From the NCBI GenBank assembly GCA_007693595.1, contig REDI01000060.1:1-61205 (forward strand): 61,205 bases of DNA, read 5' to 3'. This DNA is from Deltaproteobacteria bacterium. Lineage in GTDB: Bacteria; Myxococcota_A; UBA796; GCA-2862545. The notes under the pieces are model-generated. The model saw only the letters and a program-made list of their open reading frames with translations, ran no database searches and was not told the origin of the DNA. Both the position numbers and the translations under genes were made by a program. Below are positions 32,791 to 41,268 of this stretch, piece after piece; position 1 is the stretch's first letter, and each line of letters opens with the position of its first letter.

Positions 32791-34229
32791 GGTGCGCTTG
32801 GCTCCAGCTTCAGAGGAATGGGTGTGTCCCGGTGGGACGGGGTGAAGGTGCCGTGCAGGTCTCCGCCTCGCCATCGTAGTCGATAGCTCCCGGCATCGGG
32901 AGCTTGGACCGTATCCACGAGGTGAAGCTCGCCGTTCGCAGGGCTCCAAGATCCACGTATAGGCGTGTCTATTCGGTTGCCATCGAAGTCCACGGCCATG
33001 GTCCCTCGTACCTGGTCGCCCTGGGTCTGCAGCGTCATCGTGCAGGAGCGCCCGCCGAAGTCTCCACGCCAAAGGGGCGTGAGCTCTCGGGGTGGGGGCA
33101 TCGGAGCGGGCCGGCCGGGTCGCACGATCGGGGCGAGCAGTCCGGGGTCCTCGCGGTCGAACGACTCGTCCTCGTCCGGGGGAGCTTCTGCTGAGATCCT
33201 TGTGAGGATCTCCGGCTCGAGAGGGGCCCGCCGCGTGCTCCAGCGCCAGACGAAGGGCGAGAGGCTGATCGAGAGGACGACTGCGACCAAGAGGAGCCGT
33301 CCGGCTCGGCGGTTGGTGGGGAAGGAAGAGGGGGGAGGGGGCTCTGGTGTGAGCGCCAGCGTCTCGTAGGGGCTCTCGGGGCCAAGGAAGTTGGCGGGGT
33401 CCAGCTCGGGTCGGCTCGCCCATGCGGAGGGTAGGTGGGGGTGGAGCAGCGCGGCCACCGCGTCTGCACGCTGGGGGCGCTCTTCGGGCTTGGCCTTCGT
33501 CGCCCAGCGAATCGCGCGGACCAGGTCCGGCTGGAGGCCGTCGAACCGATCGGACGTCGCGTCCGTGGCGAAGAGATCGACTGGGTTCTTCGCCGTCAAC
33601 ATCCAGTAGAGGCTCGCTCCCACCGCGTAGAGATCTGCGGGTGGGCCCACCGATCGTGCGTCTAGCCGTTGCTCGGGCGGCATGAAGGCGAAGGAGCCCA
33701 TCGACACGCCCTCGCGCGTGCGACGATCACCCTCGGTCACGAGCGCGATCCCGAAGTCGGCGAGGACGGTGCGGTCGTCTGCGGCGATGAGGAGGTTCTG
33801 TGGCTTGATGTCACGATGGATGATCCCTCTGGCGTGCACGGCCGACAGGCCTGCGAGCACCTCGAGGATCCGACGAACCGCCTCATCGGGAGGGAGTGGC
33901 CCCTTCTGGGTGATGCGGTCGGCGACGCTCCCCGCCTCCAGGAGCTCCGTCACGAGATAGGTTCGCTCCTCGCAGGTCCCGAAGTCGAGGACCCTGAGCA
34001 CCGAGGGGTGGTCTATGCTCGCCATGGCCCGTGCCTCGGCGAGCAGACGCCGACGGTAGGTGGGGCTCGACGCGGTACGATCCCCCAGCACCTTGAGCGC
34101 GCGATCGACCCCGAGCCGCGTGTCGGTGACGCGCCAGACCTCGGCGGCCCCTCCAGCGCCCAAGGGGAGGACGATCCGGTAGCGTCCGGCGACGGTCTGC
34201 CCGACCCTCACGGCACGGCGTCCATCCAT
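32787..34229 (-). CDS. Transmembrane Ser/Thr protein kinase (kinase 1)
   Basis: ATG 34229 is chosen (480 residues); the in-frame extension upstream is unlikely coding, and GTG 34211 is an alternative. All kinase motifs are intact: GAGGAAEV (24-31), Lys46, Glu65, HRDIKPQN (138-145), DFG (158-160), and PPE (184-186). A helix at ~311-329 crosses the membrane. The periplasmic C-terminal domain (~385-480) is a small beta fold beginning W-x-G and containing GSWSPANGELHL, SYRLRWRGGDLHGTF and IPLKL, similar in plan to that of the other kinase. Such Hanks-type kinases phosphorylate Ser/Thr of cytoplasmic partners; the FHA regulator encoded just upstream is a likely target. Confidence 0.92.
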   Translation of the reverse strand: MDGRRAVRVGQTVAGRYRIVLPLGAGGAAEVWRVTDTRLGVDRALKVLGDRTASSPTYRRRLLAEARAMASIDHPSVLRVLDFGTCEERTYLVTELLEAGSVADRITQKGPLPPDEAVRRILEVLAGLSAVHARGIIHRDIKPQNLLIAADDRTVLADFGIALVTEGDRRTREGVSMGSFAFMPPEQRLDARSVGPPADLYAVGASLYWMLTAKNPVDLFATDATSDRFDGLQPDLVRAIRWATKAKPEERPQRADAVAALLHPHLPSAWASRPELDPANFLGPESPYETLALTPEPPPPSSFPTNRRAGRLLLVAVVLSISLSPFVWRWSTRRAPLEPEILTRISAEAPPDEDESFDREDPGLLAPIVRPGRPAPMPPPRELTPLWRGDFGGRSCTMTLQTQGDQVRGTMAVDFDGNRIDTPIRGSWSPANGELHLVDTVQAPDAGSYRLRWRGGDLHGTFTPSHRDTPIPLKLEPSAP

Positions 34230-34321
34230 GAGCCGACGTGGCCTCTCGGGCCTGACGTGCGCACGGGCGATGGCAGGTTCATGGGCATCGGTGCGCAGTA
34301 TACGCCGATGCCCTGAGACGG

Positions 34322-35281
34322 CTAGGCCACCTCGACGGACTTGACGCGGACGCGCAGGGCTCTGCGGCGCTTCTCGATGAACCACGGGTCGAACCCGGCC
34401 TTCTTAAGCTCCCGGCGCAGGCGGTGGGTCAAGACGTGCAGGGCGTTGGCGTCGGCTGTGCCGCGCTTTCCCCAGATCCCGACCGAGACGTCTGCGTCGG
34501 AGCACCACCCGCGCTCGGGCCGCGGCAGACCCGTGTCGCGGTCCTCGAGCCACTGCTTGCCGAGGACGTAGAGCAGAATGGCCCGGTTCTCGGCGTCGAC
34601 CCGGTGGGCGATGTCGCGGGTGTCGTCGTATATCATGGCCTCGGGGCCCGCGACTCCGTCGAGGGTGACCTTGAGGGTGTAGGGGTAACGCGCCGGCTCG
34701 GCCTCGATGGTGGCGGTATAGGTCGGGGCGAGGGCGAGGAGCTTGAGCACCCGACCGGCGACGGTAAAGGTCTGTCCAGGCTGAATAGGCCGCTCCTCAC
34801 CGTCTTCGTCGCCGATGTAGACCTCGCCGTCGGCGAAGGCGAGCAAGGTCGCCGCCTGCACCGGCGCGTGGGGGATGCGCAGGCTGTCGTGCTCGCCACC
34901 CCCGATCGTGAAGCGGTCGGACCGGAGCGGAAAGCGGACCCCAGAGGACGTGTCTTCGACGAGGAGGCCGAGAGGGGGCCCCGCGGAGGCGCCGTCACCG
35001 TGGACGCGGAGCTCCATGTCGGGGCCGAGACGGATGCTGTCGCCGTAGTTGATCGGAGTGGGGTTTTGGATCCGAACATCGTTGACGAAGGTGCCGTTTC
35101 GGCTTCCGAGGTCCTTAATCCAGGCCTGTCCCCCCTCGACCCAAGCTGAGGCGTGGTTCGAAGAGACGGTCTGTTCGGTAATGACGACGTCGTTCTCGGG
35201 GCCGCGACCGAGGTAAAGCGGCTGCTCCGATAGGGGTATTGCGTGAAGAATCACGCCGTCTCTGACCACTTGCAGGTCCAT
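34322..35281 (-). CDS. FHA-domain protein with winged-helix-like C-terminus
   Basis: ATG 35281 with AAGGGAGAG upstream gives 319 residues. The first FHA (~20-95) has all phosphothreonine-binding marks: LGRGPENDVVI, SSNHAS and DLGSRNGTFVN. A second, degenerate FHA-like domain follows (~108-190; FTIGGGEHDSLRI, LAFADGEVYIGDEDG) without the Ser-x-x-His/Asn set. The last ~90 residues (AILLYVLGKQW, VGIWGKRG, ALHVLTHRLRRELKKAGFDPWFIEKRRR) match the plan of an OmpR-type winged helix, suggesting DNA binding. No signal peptide. A cytoplasmic regulator turned on or off by kinase phosphorylation is the simplest reading. Confidence 0.88.
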   Translation of the reverse strand: MDLQVVRDGVILHAIPLSEQPLYLGRGPENDVVITEQTVSSNHASAWVEGGQAWIKDLGSRNGTFVNDVRIQNPTPINYGDSIRLGPDMELRVHGDGASAGPPLGLLVEDTSSGVRFPLRSDRFTIGGGEHDSLRIPHAPVQAATLLAFADGEVYIGDEDGEERPIQPGQTFTVAGRVLKLLALAPTYTATIEAEPARYPYTLKVTLDGVAGPEAMIYDDTRDIAHRVDAENRAILLYVLGKQWLEDRDTGLPRPERGWCSDADVSVGIWGKRGTADANALHVLTHRLRRELKKAGFDPWFIEKRRRALRVRVKSVEVA

Positions 35282-35307
35282 CACTCTCCCTTCTGGGGCA
35301 GCGTATC

Positions 35308-36801
35308 TTAGTGCGGTTCGGTGTGGTTGTCGGGTAAAGAGGGTCGCAAGGCTACGGGGACCACCTCGGCTCCCTGCGCTCGGCTCACCGTGCCGTCGAG
35401 ACGGTCTTCGGTGAGCGTGAGCCGCCAAGTCTCGGGTCGCCCCTTCGATGCCGTGGTGTTGAAAGTAATGAGATTGGGTTGAGAAAGGGCGCCAGTTAGC
35501 CGAGTCGGCCGCTCTCTGTTGGCATGCTCCACGGTCCCTCCTAGCACTGAGAGCGTGCCATTGAAGGTTACCATGACAGGAGATCCGTCGCATGAACCAT
35601 GCCAGGTCGTAGGAAATGGCAATACTCCTGACAGGTCCTCAGCCTCGCTGGCAGGGGGTGGCGATGGACTGTCTTGTGTCTTACGTCGCTCTGTCGTGAC
35701 GGGATCGGATGGGACAGACGATGGCGTGGAGGTCGGAGATCCGGGCTCCGTGGACCTCTCGATCTTAGGTTCGGATATGATCTTGGTGGGGGACGATGGG
35801 ACTTGGTGAGGAGGAGCGGTCCCCTCTTGGCTCCGCCCCAGCGACCAACCTGCGAAGCCCAGGCACAAGAGCAGGAGGATCGAGGCTCCGAGAAGGTAGA
35901 CGAACCCGCGAAGGCGAACGGCGCCCTGCGGGGCGGCGGTGGGCTCTCGAAGCGTGGACTCAGGAGCGAGAGCCTGGGGGCTCAGGCTCGGGATGTCCGC
36001 TGAGAGTGCGGAAACCACCTGGGACAGACGGTCCTCGAGCTCGGCGGCGGTCGAGGGCCGGAGGGTAGGGTCTTGCTGGCAGGCGTCGCGGAGGATCTCT
36101 CGCAGCGGCGCAGGCACGGGCTCCCAGCGATGGGATTCGGGTCCACAGAGGAAGAGGTCGACGGGTGAGCTGCCCGTGACCGCCCAATACAGGGTGGCGG
36201 CGGCGGCGTAGACGTCGGCGGCGGGGGTCACGGCGTGGGCGTCGAGCCGTTGCTCAGGTGCCATCGTAGCCCACGAGCCGAGCGCGACTCCCGTCAGCGT
36301 GAGCTGCTTGGTCCGGTCGGCGAGCCAGGCCACCCCGAAATCGGTCAGCAGAGGGCGCCCGGCCTCATCCAGCAAGATGTTCGCAGGTTTGAGATCGCGA
36401 TGGATGATGCCGTGGTCGTGCGCGCACTGGAGGCCCCTGAGGATCTGGATCATGGTCTGCGTGGCGGCACGGGGGCTCAAGGGACCCTGTTGGGTCAAGC
36501 GCTCAGCGAGGCTCTCGCTGAGCAGTGGCATGACGACGTAGTGAAGACCACGTTCCTCACCAACATCCAGGACCGGCACCAAGGCCGGGTGACGCAGCGA
36601 GGCCATCACCCGTGCCTCATCTCGAAAGCGCTGGACGGAGTTTGCGTCTCGGTCAGCGATCCGCGCGATCTTGATCGCTCGGTCCGCCTCGAGCACGTGA
36701 TCCCGGCATCGGTAGACGACCGCCATCCCACCGGCACCCAGGGGCTCGAACACGTCATATCGGCCATCAGCGAAGCGGTAGAGTGGGTCGCGCTTGGTCA
36801 A
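35308..36801 (-). CDS. Transmembrane Ser/Thr protein kinase (kinase 2)
   Basis: 497 residues from ATG 36801. Motifs: LGAGGMAVVY (21-30), Lys44, HRDLKPAN (134-141), DFG (154-156), APE (181-183); the kinase domain ends near 265. A helix spans ~300-320 (VYLLGASILLLLCLGFAGWS). A Ser/Pro/Thr linker follows, then a beta-rich domain (~395-490) with TTWHGSCDGSPVMVTF, RLTGALSQPNLITF, TWRLTLTEDRLDGTV and VVPVAL, similar in layout to that of kinase 1. It is the first gene of the cassette, divergent from the DUF481 gene, with 26 bp before the FHA regulator. Expected to be active. Confidence 0.92.
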   Translation of the reverse strand: MTKRDPLYRFADGRYDVFEPLGAGGMAVVYRCRDHVLEADRAIKIARIADRDANSVQRFRDEARVMASLRHPALVPVLDVGEERGLHYVVMPLLSESLAERLTQQGPLSPRAATQTMIQILRGLQCAHDHGIIHRDLKPANILLDEAGRPLLTDFGVAWLADRTKQLTLTGVALGSWATMAPEQRLDAHAVTPAADVYAAAATLYWAVTGSSPVDLFLCGPESHRWEPVPAPLREILRDACQQDPTLRPSTAAELEDRLSQVVSALSADIPSLSPQALAPESTLREPTAAPQGAVRLRGFVYLLGASILLLLCLGFAGWSLGRSQEGTAPPHQVPSSPTKIISEPKIERSTEPGSPTSTPSSVPSDPVTTERRKTQDSPSPPPASEAEDLSGVLPFPTTWHGSCDGSPVMVTFNGTLSVLGGTVEHANRERPTRLTGALSQPNLITFNTTASKGRPETWRLTLTEDRLDGTVSRAQGAEVVPVALRPSLPDNHTEPH

Positions 36802-36951
36802 GTTGGACTTTTCTCAGAGTGGGGCTAGAGGCGGATGCGCTGGGCGAGATCTCAGAGGGCGAAGTCCCCGTCATTGTAGCTGCCCAACGGTCGATACGCC
36901 TTTGTTGTGAAGCGTTCCTTATGTGGTGAGCGCCCGCCATGGAGAGTTCCG

Positions 36952-37749
36952 ATGTTGATTTTGTTGATTACGCTCCTGGGTCACGCCAAGAGCCCAGGAC
37001 TGCAGACCACCGTCAAAGATGCGGAAGAAGTCGAGAAGCCCAAGAGCGAGCTCGCGGCGGAGTTCGGCGGCGCCCTCGCGGCGGGCAACTCGGCGGCCTA
37101 CAGTCTGAACGCGGGGTTCAACGGCGCCCACCGCTGGAAACAGAACCGGCTTACGGCCTCGTTCTCGGGCCTCTTCGGCCAATCGGTCGTCGATGGCGAC
37201 GGCGATGGCATCCTCTCTCCCGAAGACCGGGCGCGGGGCTACATCACCAATCAGCAGCAGCTCTTTGGTGTCGCGCGCTACGATCGGTTCTTTGGAAAAA
37301 AGAACAGCCTCTACGCGCTGTCGGCGATCCTCGTCGATCCCTTCGCGGGGTTCACGTCTCGTACCCAGCAGCAGATCGGCTACTCGCGCAAGTTCGTCGC
37401 CGAAGAGAGCACCTCGGTCGTCGGGGAAGTCGGGTTCGACTGGGCGCAAGAGTACTACGTGCCGGGGGTCGATCCCCGCTATCAAGACATCTTCGCCCTT
37501 CGCTTCATGGTAGGGGTCGAGCACACCTTCAATGAACAGGTCAAGCTCATCTCCGGCCTCGAGGCTTACCCCAACGTCATCGATATCGGGCAGGTGCGCG
37601 TGATCAACACCACCTCCCTCGCGGCGAAGCTTACAGACAAGATCGGCTTCAAGACTGCTTATAACCTTCGATTCGACAATGATCCCGTCCCCGGCTTTCG
37701 TCGGGCGGACCACGCGCTCACCGCCAGCCTCGTCGTGACCTTCCTCTAG
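36952..37749 (+). CDS. DUF481 family outer-membrane protein (YdiY-like)
   Basis: 265 residues from ATG 36952, with GGAGAG upstream. The signal part is MLILLITLLGHA. The rest has the DUF481 pattern: KSELAAEFGGALAAGNSAAYSLNAG, RLTASFSGLFGQSV, QQLFGVARYDRFFGKKNSLYA, then barrel strands to a terminal Phe-Leu. An Asp-rich loop (DGDGDGILSPED, ~82-93) looks calcium-binding. The family includes E. coli YdiY, called salt-induced; its function is not settled. It is separated from the divergent kinase gene by 150 bp and followed by a GC hairpin. Confidence 0.85.
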   Translation: MLILLITLLGHAKSPGLQTTVKDAEEVEKPKSELAAEFGGALAAGNSAAYSLNAGFNGAHRWKQNRLTASFSGLFGQSVVDGDGDGILSPEDRARGYITNQQQLFGVARYDRFFGKKNSLYALSAILVDPFAGFTSRTQQQIGYSRKFVAEESTSVVGEVGFDWAQEYYVPGVDPRYQDIFALRFMVGVEHTFNEQVKLISGLEAYPNVIDIGQVRVINTTSLAAKLTDKIGFKTAYNLRFDNDPVPGFRRADHALTASLVVTFL

Positions 37750-37774
37750 CAGGCTCTTGGGCCAGAGGAACGAT

Positions 37775-37794
37775 CCGCGCGCGCTCTCGCGCGG
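37775..37794 (+). terminator. GC-rich hairpin downstream of the DUF481 gene
   Basis: CCGCGCG (37775-37781) pairs perfectly with CGCGCGG (37788-37794) around a 6-base loop, 26 bp after the stop codon. There is no U-tract, so its terminator role is uncertain. Confidence 0.35.
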
Positions 37795-37889
37795 CGACGG
37801 GACCACTCGCTGCAGCACACACGCATCCCTACATCCGCTCGCGCTGGACTCCTTGGCTGGGGTCGCCGCGCCACGCCCTGGAGGCTCCC

Positions 37890-38723
37890 ATGGATACCGA
37901 AGAACTGACCAAATATGCCGATGAGGCCGTAAAGATCGGCATGGAGACTGGCTCGAGCATGATCTGGAGCATCCTCGCGGGTGGTGCCATCTGCGTCGTC
38001 GGCTGGATGGTGTCCAAGTGGATCGCCAAGCTCGTCGTCGCCTCGACGGAGCGTGCCAAGCTCGATCTCGCGCTGGGCCGGTTCTTGTCTCAGATCGCGC
38101 GCTACGCCGTGCTGGTTGGTACGGGCGTGTCCGCCCTAGCGACCATGGGCTTCGAGGTCACGACCTTCGTGGCGGTGCTCGGTGCCGCGGGTTTCGCGGT
38201 CGGCCTGGCGCTGCAGGGCACCCTCGGGCACTTCGCGAGTGGGGTCATGATCCTCATCTTTCGGCCCATTGGGCTCGGCGACTTTGTCGTCGCTGGGGGG
38301 TCCACCGGCACGGTTAAAGAGATCGGGCTCTTCCAGACCGTGCTGCTGAGCCCCGACAATCAGACCATCTTTGTCCCAAACGGGAGCGTCACGGGTGGCA
38401 CGATCATCAACTTCACCCGCCAAGGCACCCGCCGCGCCGAGATCGACGTGGGCGTCGCGTATGGCGCCGATCTCAAAGAGGTAGAACAAGCATGCCTTCA
38501 GGCGATCGAGGGTGTCCAAGAGATCCTCCCCGAGCCCCCTCCGGCCTTCGCCTTCGTCGAGATGGCCGACAGCAGCTTGAACTTCAAGCTGCGCGCCTGG
38601 TGCAACGCGCCCGACTATCTGCTCGTCATGCACAAGATGCGCAGCGCGGTCTACGATGAGCTCAACGCGCGCCACATCGAGATCCCCTTCCCGCAGGTCG
38701 TGGTCCACAAGGCCGAAGACTGA
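37890..38723 (+). CDS. mscS: MscS-family mechanosensitive channel
   Basis: 277 residues, close to E. coli MscS (286). Three membrane segments: ~25-46 (WSILAGGAICVVGWMVSKWI), ~68-90 and the pore helix ~93-125, which reads VLGAAGFAVGLALQGTLGHFASGVMILIFRPIGLGDFV, the classic Ala/Gly-packed TM3 with a Gln and a beta-domain entry (short quote: GLALQGTLGHFASG). The cytoplasmic beta domain holds VFVPNGSVTGGTIINFT-type residues, and an alpha/beta end follows. It opens under membrane tension to release osmolytes. It starts a + strand run of six genes. Confidence 0.95.
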   Translation: MDTEELTKYADEAVKIGMETGSSMIWSILAGGAICVVGWMVSKWIAKLVVASTERAKLDLALGRFLSQIARYAVLVGTGVSALATMGFEVTTFVAVLGAAGFAVGLALQGTLGHFASGVMILIFRPIGLGDFVVAGGSTGTVKEIGLFQTVLLSPDNQTIFVPNGSVTGGTIINFTRQGTRRAEIDVGVAYGADLKEVEQACLQAIEGVQEILPEPPPAFAFVEMADSSLNFKLRAWCNAPDYLLVMHKMRSAVYDELNARHIEIPFPQVVVHKAED

Positions 38724-38731
38724 GCCGGCGT

Positions 38732-38749
38732 GGGCGGGGAGCTCCGCCC
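38732..38749. terminator. Small GC inverted repeat after mscS
   Basis: GGGCGG (38732-38737) and CCGCCC (38744-38749) form a 6-bp stem with a 6-base loop, 8 bp past the mscS stop. No U-tract follows, and it lies just upstream of the Rieske gene start, so it could also act in the leader. Confidence 0.25.
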
Positions 38750-38798
38750 GTACGCTCACGCGATGACGAGGCGTGCCTTTGGCGATACGGGGCGAGGC

Positions 38799-39872
38799 AT
38801 GAACGAGCCCCGCCCATCGCCTCCCCCTCCGGTGCTCCCCGCGCAGCCGCGGATCGAGGCGGCTTGGTATGTCTTGTGCCCCTCAACCGAGCTTCGGCAG
38901 CGGCCGATCCGTCGGATGGTCCTCGGGATCCCGCTGGTGGCATGGAGGGGTGAAGGGGGGGCTCCATCCTGCCTGCTCGATCGCTGCCCTCACCGAAGCG
39001 TGCCGCTGTCGATGGGGAGGGTGCGCGGGGGCGAGCTGCAGTGCGCCTACCACGGCTGGCGATTCGACGGCCAGGGGAGCTGCACGCTGGTGCCGGGGCT
39101 GGCCGACGCCAGCAAACGCCCAGGTCGGTGCGTGGCCTCCTATCCTCTCCGGGAGCAGCAAGGATTTATCTGGGTCTGGATGAACCCTGAGTCGCCTCCG
39201 TCGGAGGAGCCCTTTCGCTTTCGCCTGGCCGACGACCCGTCCTACACCACCGTTCGTCGGGAGCTCCATGCGCCGGGAAGCCTGTACCAGGTCATCGAGA
39301 ACGCGCTCGATGTGCCCCACACCGCCTTCTTGCACGGGGGCCTCTTTCGGCAGGATCGGGCCCGGAGCCCGGTCGAGGTCAGGGTGCACCGCTGGCACGA
39401 TCGGTGTCAGGCCGAGTTTATCGGCGAGGCACGCCCCGAGGGCATCGCGGGGCGCCTGCTCTCGCCCTCGGGGGGAACCGTCACTCACTTCGACCGCTTC
39501 TACTTGCCCTCGATCATCGAGGTCGAGTACCGAATCGGCACCGAGAACCACATCCTGCTCAACGGGGCGGTGACCCCCGTGAGCGACTTCGACTCCCGCC
39601 TCTTTGCGGTGGTCAGTGTACGGAGCCGCTTTCCGGGGTGGCTGGTCAAGCTCGCGGTTCAGCCCATCGCGCTGCGGATCTTCGGCCAGGATGTCGTGAT
39701 GCTGCGGCGCCAGGTCGAGTCGGTCGGCCAGGCGGGTGAAGAGCGTTACCTCTCGACCGAGATCGACATCCTCGGTCCCCACATTCTGGGCATCATGCGG
39801 CGGGCGAGTCGGGGCAAGCTGGGCGACCCGAACAGAGAGCCTACCGAGCGAAGCCTCACGATCATGCTCTGA
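38799..39872 (+). CDS. Rieske non-heme iron oxygenase
   Basis: 357 residues from ATG 38799; ATG 38763 would add 12 and neither has a well-spaced ribosome site. The Rieske [2Fe-2S] ligands are Cys63, His65 (CPHRSVPLSMG) and Cys82, His85 (CAYHGW). The mononuclear iron site is N-x-x-D-x-x-H-x-x-x-x-H: Asn168, Asp171, His174, His179 (NALDVPHTAFLHG). This layout is that of single-component-type oxygenase alpha subunits such as PaO/Tic55-like, VanA-like or sterol-oxidising enzymes. A separate reductase would be needed and is not in the window. The gene lies 29 bp before the UDP-sugar dehydrogenase. Substrate unknown. Confidence 0.9.
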   Translation: MNEPRPSPPPPVLPAQPRIEAAWYVLCPSTELRQRPIRRMVLGIPLVAWRGEGGAPSCLLDRCPHRSVPLSMGRVRGGELQCAYHGWRFDGQGSCTLVPGLADASKRPGRCVASYPLREQQGFIWVWMNPESPPSEEPFRFRLADDPSYTTVRRELHAPGSLYQVIENALDVPHTAFLHGGLFRQDRARSPVEVRVHRWHDRCQAEFIGEARPEGIAGRLLSPSGGTVTHFDRFYLPSIIEVEYRIGTENHILLNGAVTPVSDFDSRLFAVVSVRSRFPGWLVKLAVQPIALRIFGQDVVMLRRQVESVGQAGEERYLSTEIDILGPHILGIMRRASRGKLGDPNREPTERSLTIML

Positions 39873-39901
39873 GCAGTCCTGTTCATGACCGAGGGGTCGT
39901 C

Positions 39902-41260
39902 TTGAATGTCGTGGTGGTCGGTACCGGGTACGTCGGGCTGGTGACGGCCGCGGGCCTGGCGGAGATGGGGGCGTCGGTGGTCGCCATCGACGTCGACGCG
40001 GCGCGGATCACCTCGCTGCGAGCGGGCCGACTGCCCATGCACGAGCCGGGTCTGGCCGAGCTCGTGAGCCGGGGGTGTTCCCAAACGACGCTCTCGTTCT
40101 CGACGGATCTCGCCGGGGCGGTCGCGGAGGCCGAGGTGGTCTTCGTGGCGGTGGGCACACCGTCCCAAGAGGATGGCGCGGTCGACCTGGGGGCCGTCGA
40201 AGAGGTCTCGGAGGGGGTGGCCCAAGTGGCGCGCCGCGAGCTGGTGCTGGTGCTCAAGTCGACGGTTCCTGTGGGGACGAACCAGCGGATCCGGGCGCGG
40301 GTAGCCCAGGCGCGCGTGCCTATCCATGTGGTCTCGAACCCGGAGTTTCTCCGCGAAGGGGCTGCGGTTCAGGACGTCTTGACGCCCGATCGAATCGTCG
40401 TAGGGTGCGAACCCACCGATACGTTCGCGCGTCGGGTCATGGAGCGGCTGTACCAACCTTTTATGCTTCAAAATAGACGCATTTTATGGATGGATCCGAA
40501 GAGCGCGGAGCTCACCAAGTACGCGGCCAACACGATGCTGGCGCTGCGTATCAGCTTCATGAACGAGGTCGCGTCGCTCTGCGAGGAGCTGGGGGCAGAC
40601 ATCCATCAGGTCCGGGCTGGGATCGGTAGCGACCCCAGGATCGGGGAGCGGTATCTCCATGCGGGACCTGGCTTTGGCGGCTCCTGTCTGCCCAAGGACG
40701 TCGCGGCGCTCGCTCGGATGGCTCGGGAGCTTGGCGTGGGGGGCGAGCTCGCGTCCGCCGCGCAGCGGGTCAATCGTCGACAACGCGGACTCCTCGTGCA
40801 GAAGCTGCGCCGACGCTTCCCCGAAGGGCTCGGCGGACGTGTCGTGGCGATCTGGGGCCTTGCCTTCAAGCCGAACACCGACGATATTCGGGAAGCTCCA
40901 GCCTTGGACTTGCTGGACGCCCTCGTGGATGCAGGGGCCCAGGTCGTCGCCCACGATCCGGCAGCGATGCCCAGAGTCCGCCAACGGGTTGGGCGCGCGG
41001 TTCGGCTTGTGGATCGACCGATGGACGCGGTGATCGGGGCCCACGCCCTGGTCCTGGTCACCGAGTGGCGGTGCTACCGAAGCCCCGACTTCAGGACGAT
41101 GCGCGAGGCGATGGCGAGACCTTATCTGCTCGATGGTCGAAACCTGTGGTCCTCCTTGGGGCTTTCGAGGTTAGGGTTCGAGTATGAAGGCATCGGGAGC
41201 GCGTCGGATGGGTGGATCCAGGACGGGCCAGGACCGGCCTCGCGGGCTACGAGAGGGTAG
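39902..41260 (+). CDS. UDP-glucose/GDP-mannose dehydrogenase family enzyme
   Basis: The start is TTG 39902 with GAGGGG five bases upstream; 452 residues. The N-terminal Rossmann motif is VVVVGTGYVGLVTA. The active-site Cys262 sits in GPGFGGSCLPKDV, and SAELTKYAANTMLALRISFMNE is the central helix of the family. WGLAFKPNTDDIREAPAL marks the C-terminal UDP-binding domain. It oxidises a nucleotide sugar twice to the uronic acid, most likely UDP-glucose to UDP-glucuronate, for polysaccharide synthesis. A 45-bp A/T-rich patch encodes residues ~184-199. Only 8 bp separate it from the next gene. Confidence 0.93.
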   Translation: MNVVVVGTGYVGLVTAAGLAEMGASVVAIDVDAARITSLRAGRLPMHEPGLAELVSRGCSQTTLSFSTDLAGAVAEAEVVFVAVGTPSQEDGAVDLGAVEEVSEGVAQVARRELVLVLKSTVPVGTNQRIRARVAQARVPIHVVSNPEFLREGAAVQDVLTPDRIVVGCEPTDTFARRVMERLYQPFMLQNRRILWMDPKSAELTKYAANTMLALRISFMNEVASLCEELGADIHQVRAGIGSDPRIGERYLHAGPGFGGSCLPKDVAALARMARELGVGGELASAAQRVNRRQRGLLVQKLRRRFPEGLGGRVVAIWGLAFKPNTDDIREAPALDLLDALVDAGAQVVAHDPAAMPRVRQRVGRAVRLVDRPMDAVIGAHALVLVTEWRCYRSPDFRTMREAMARPYLLDGRNLWSSLGLSRLGFEYEGIGSASDGWIQDGPGPASRATRG

Positions 41261-41268
41261 GAGGATCC

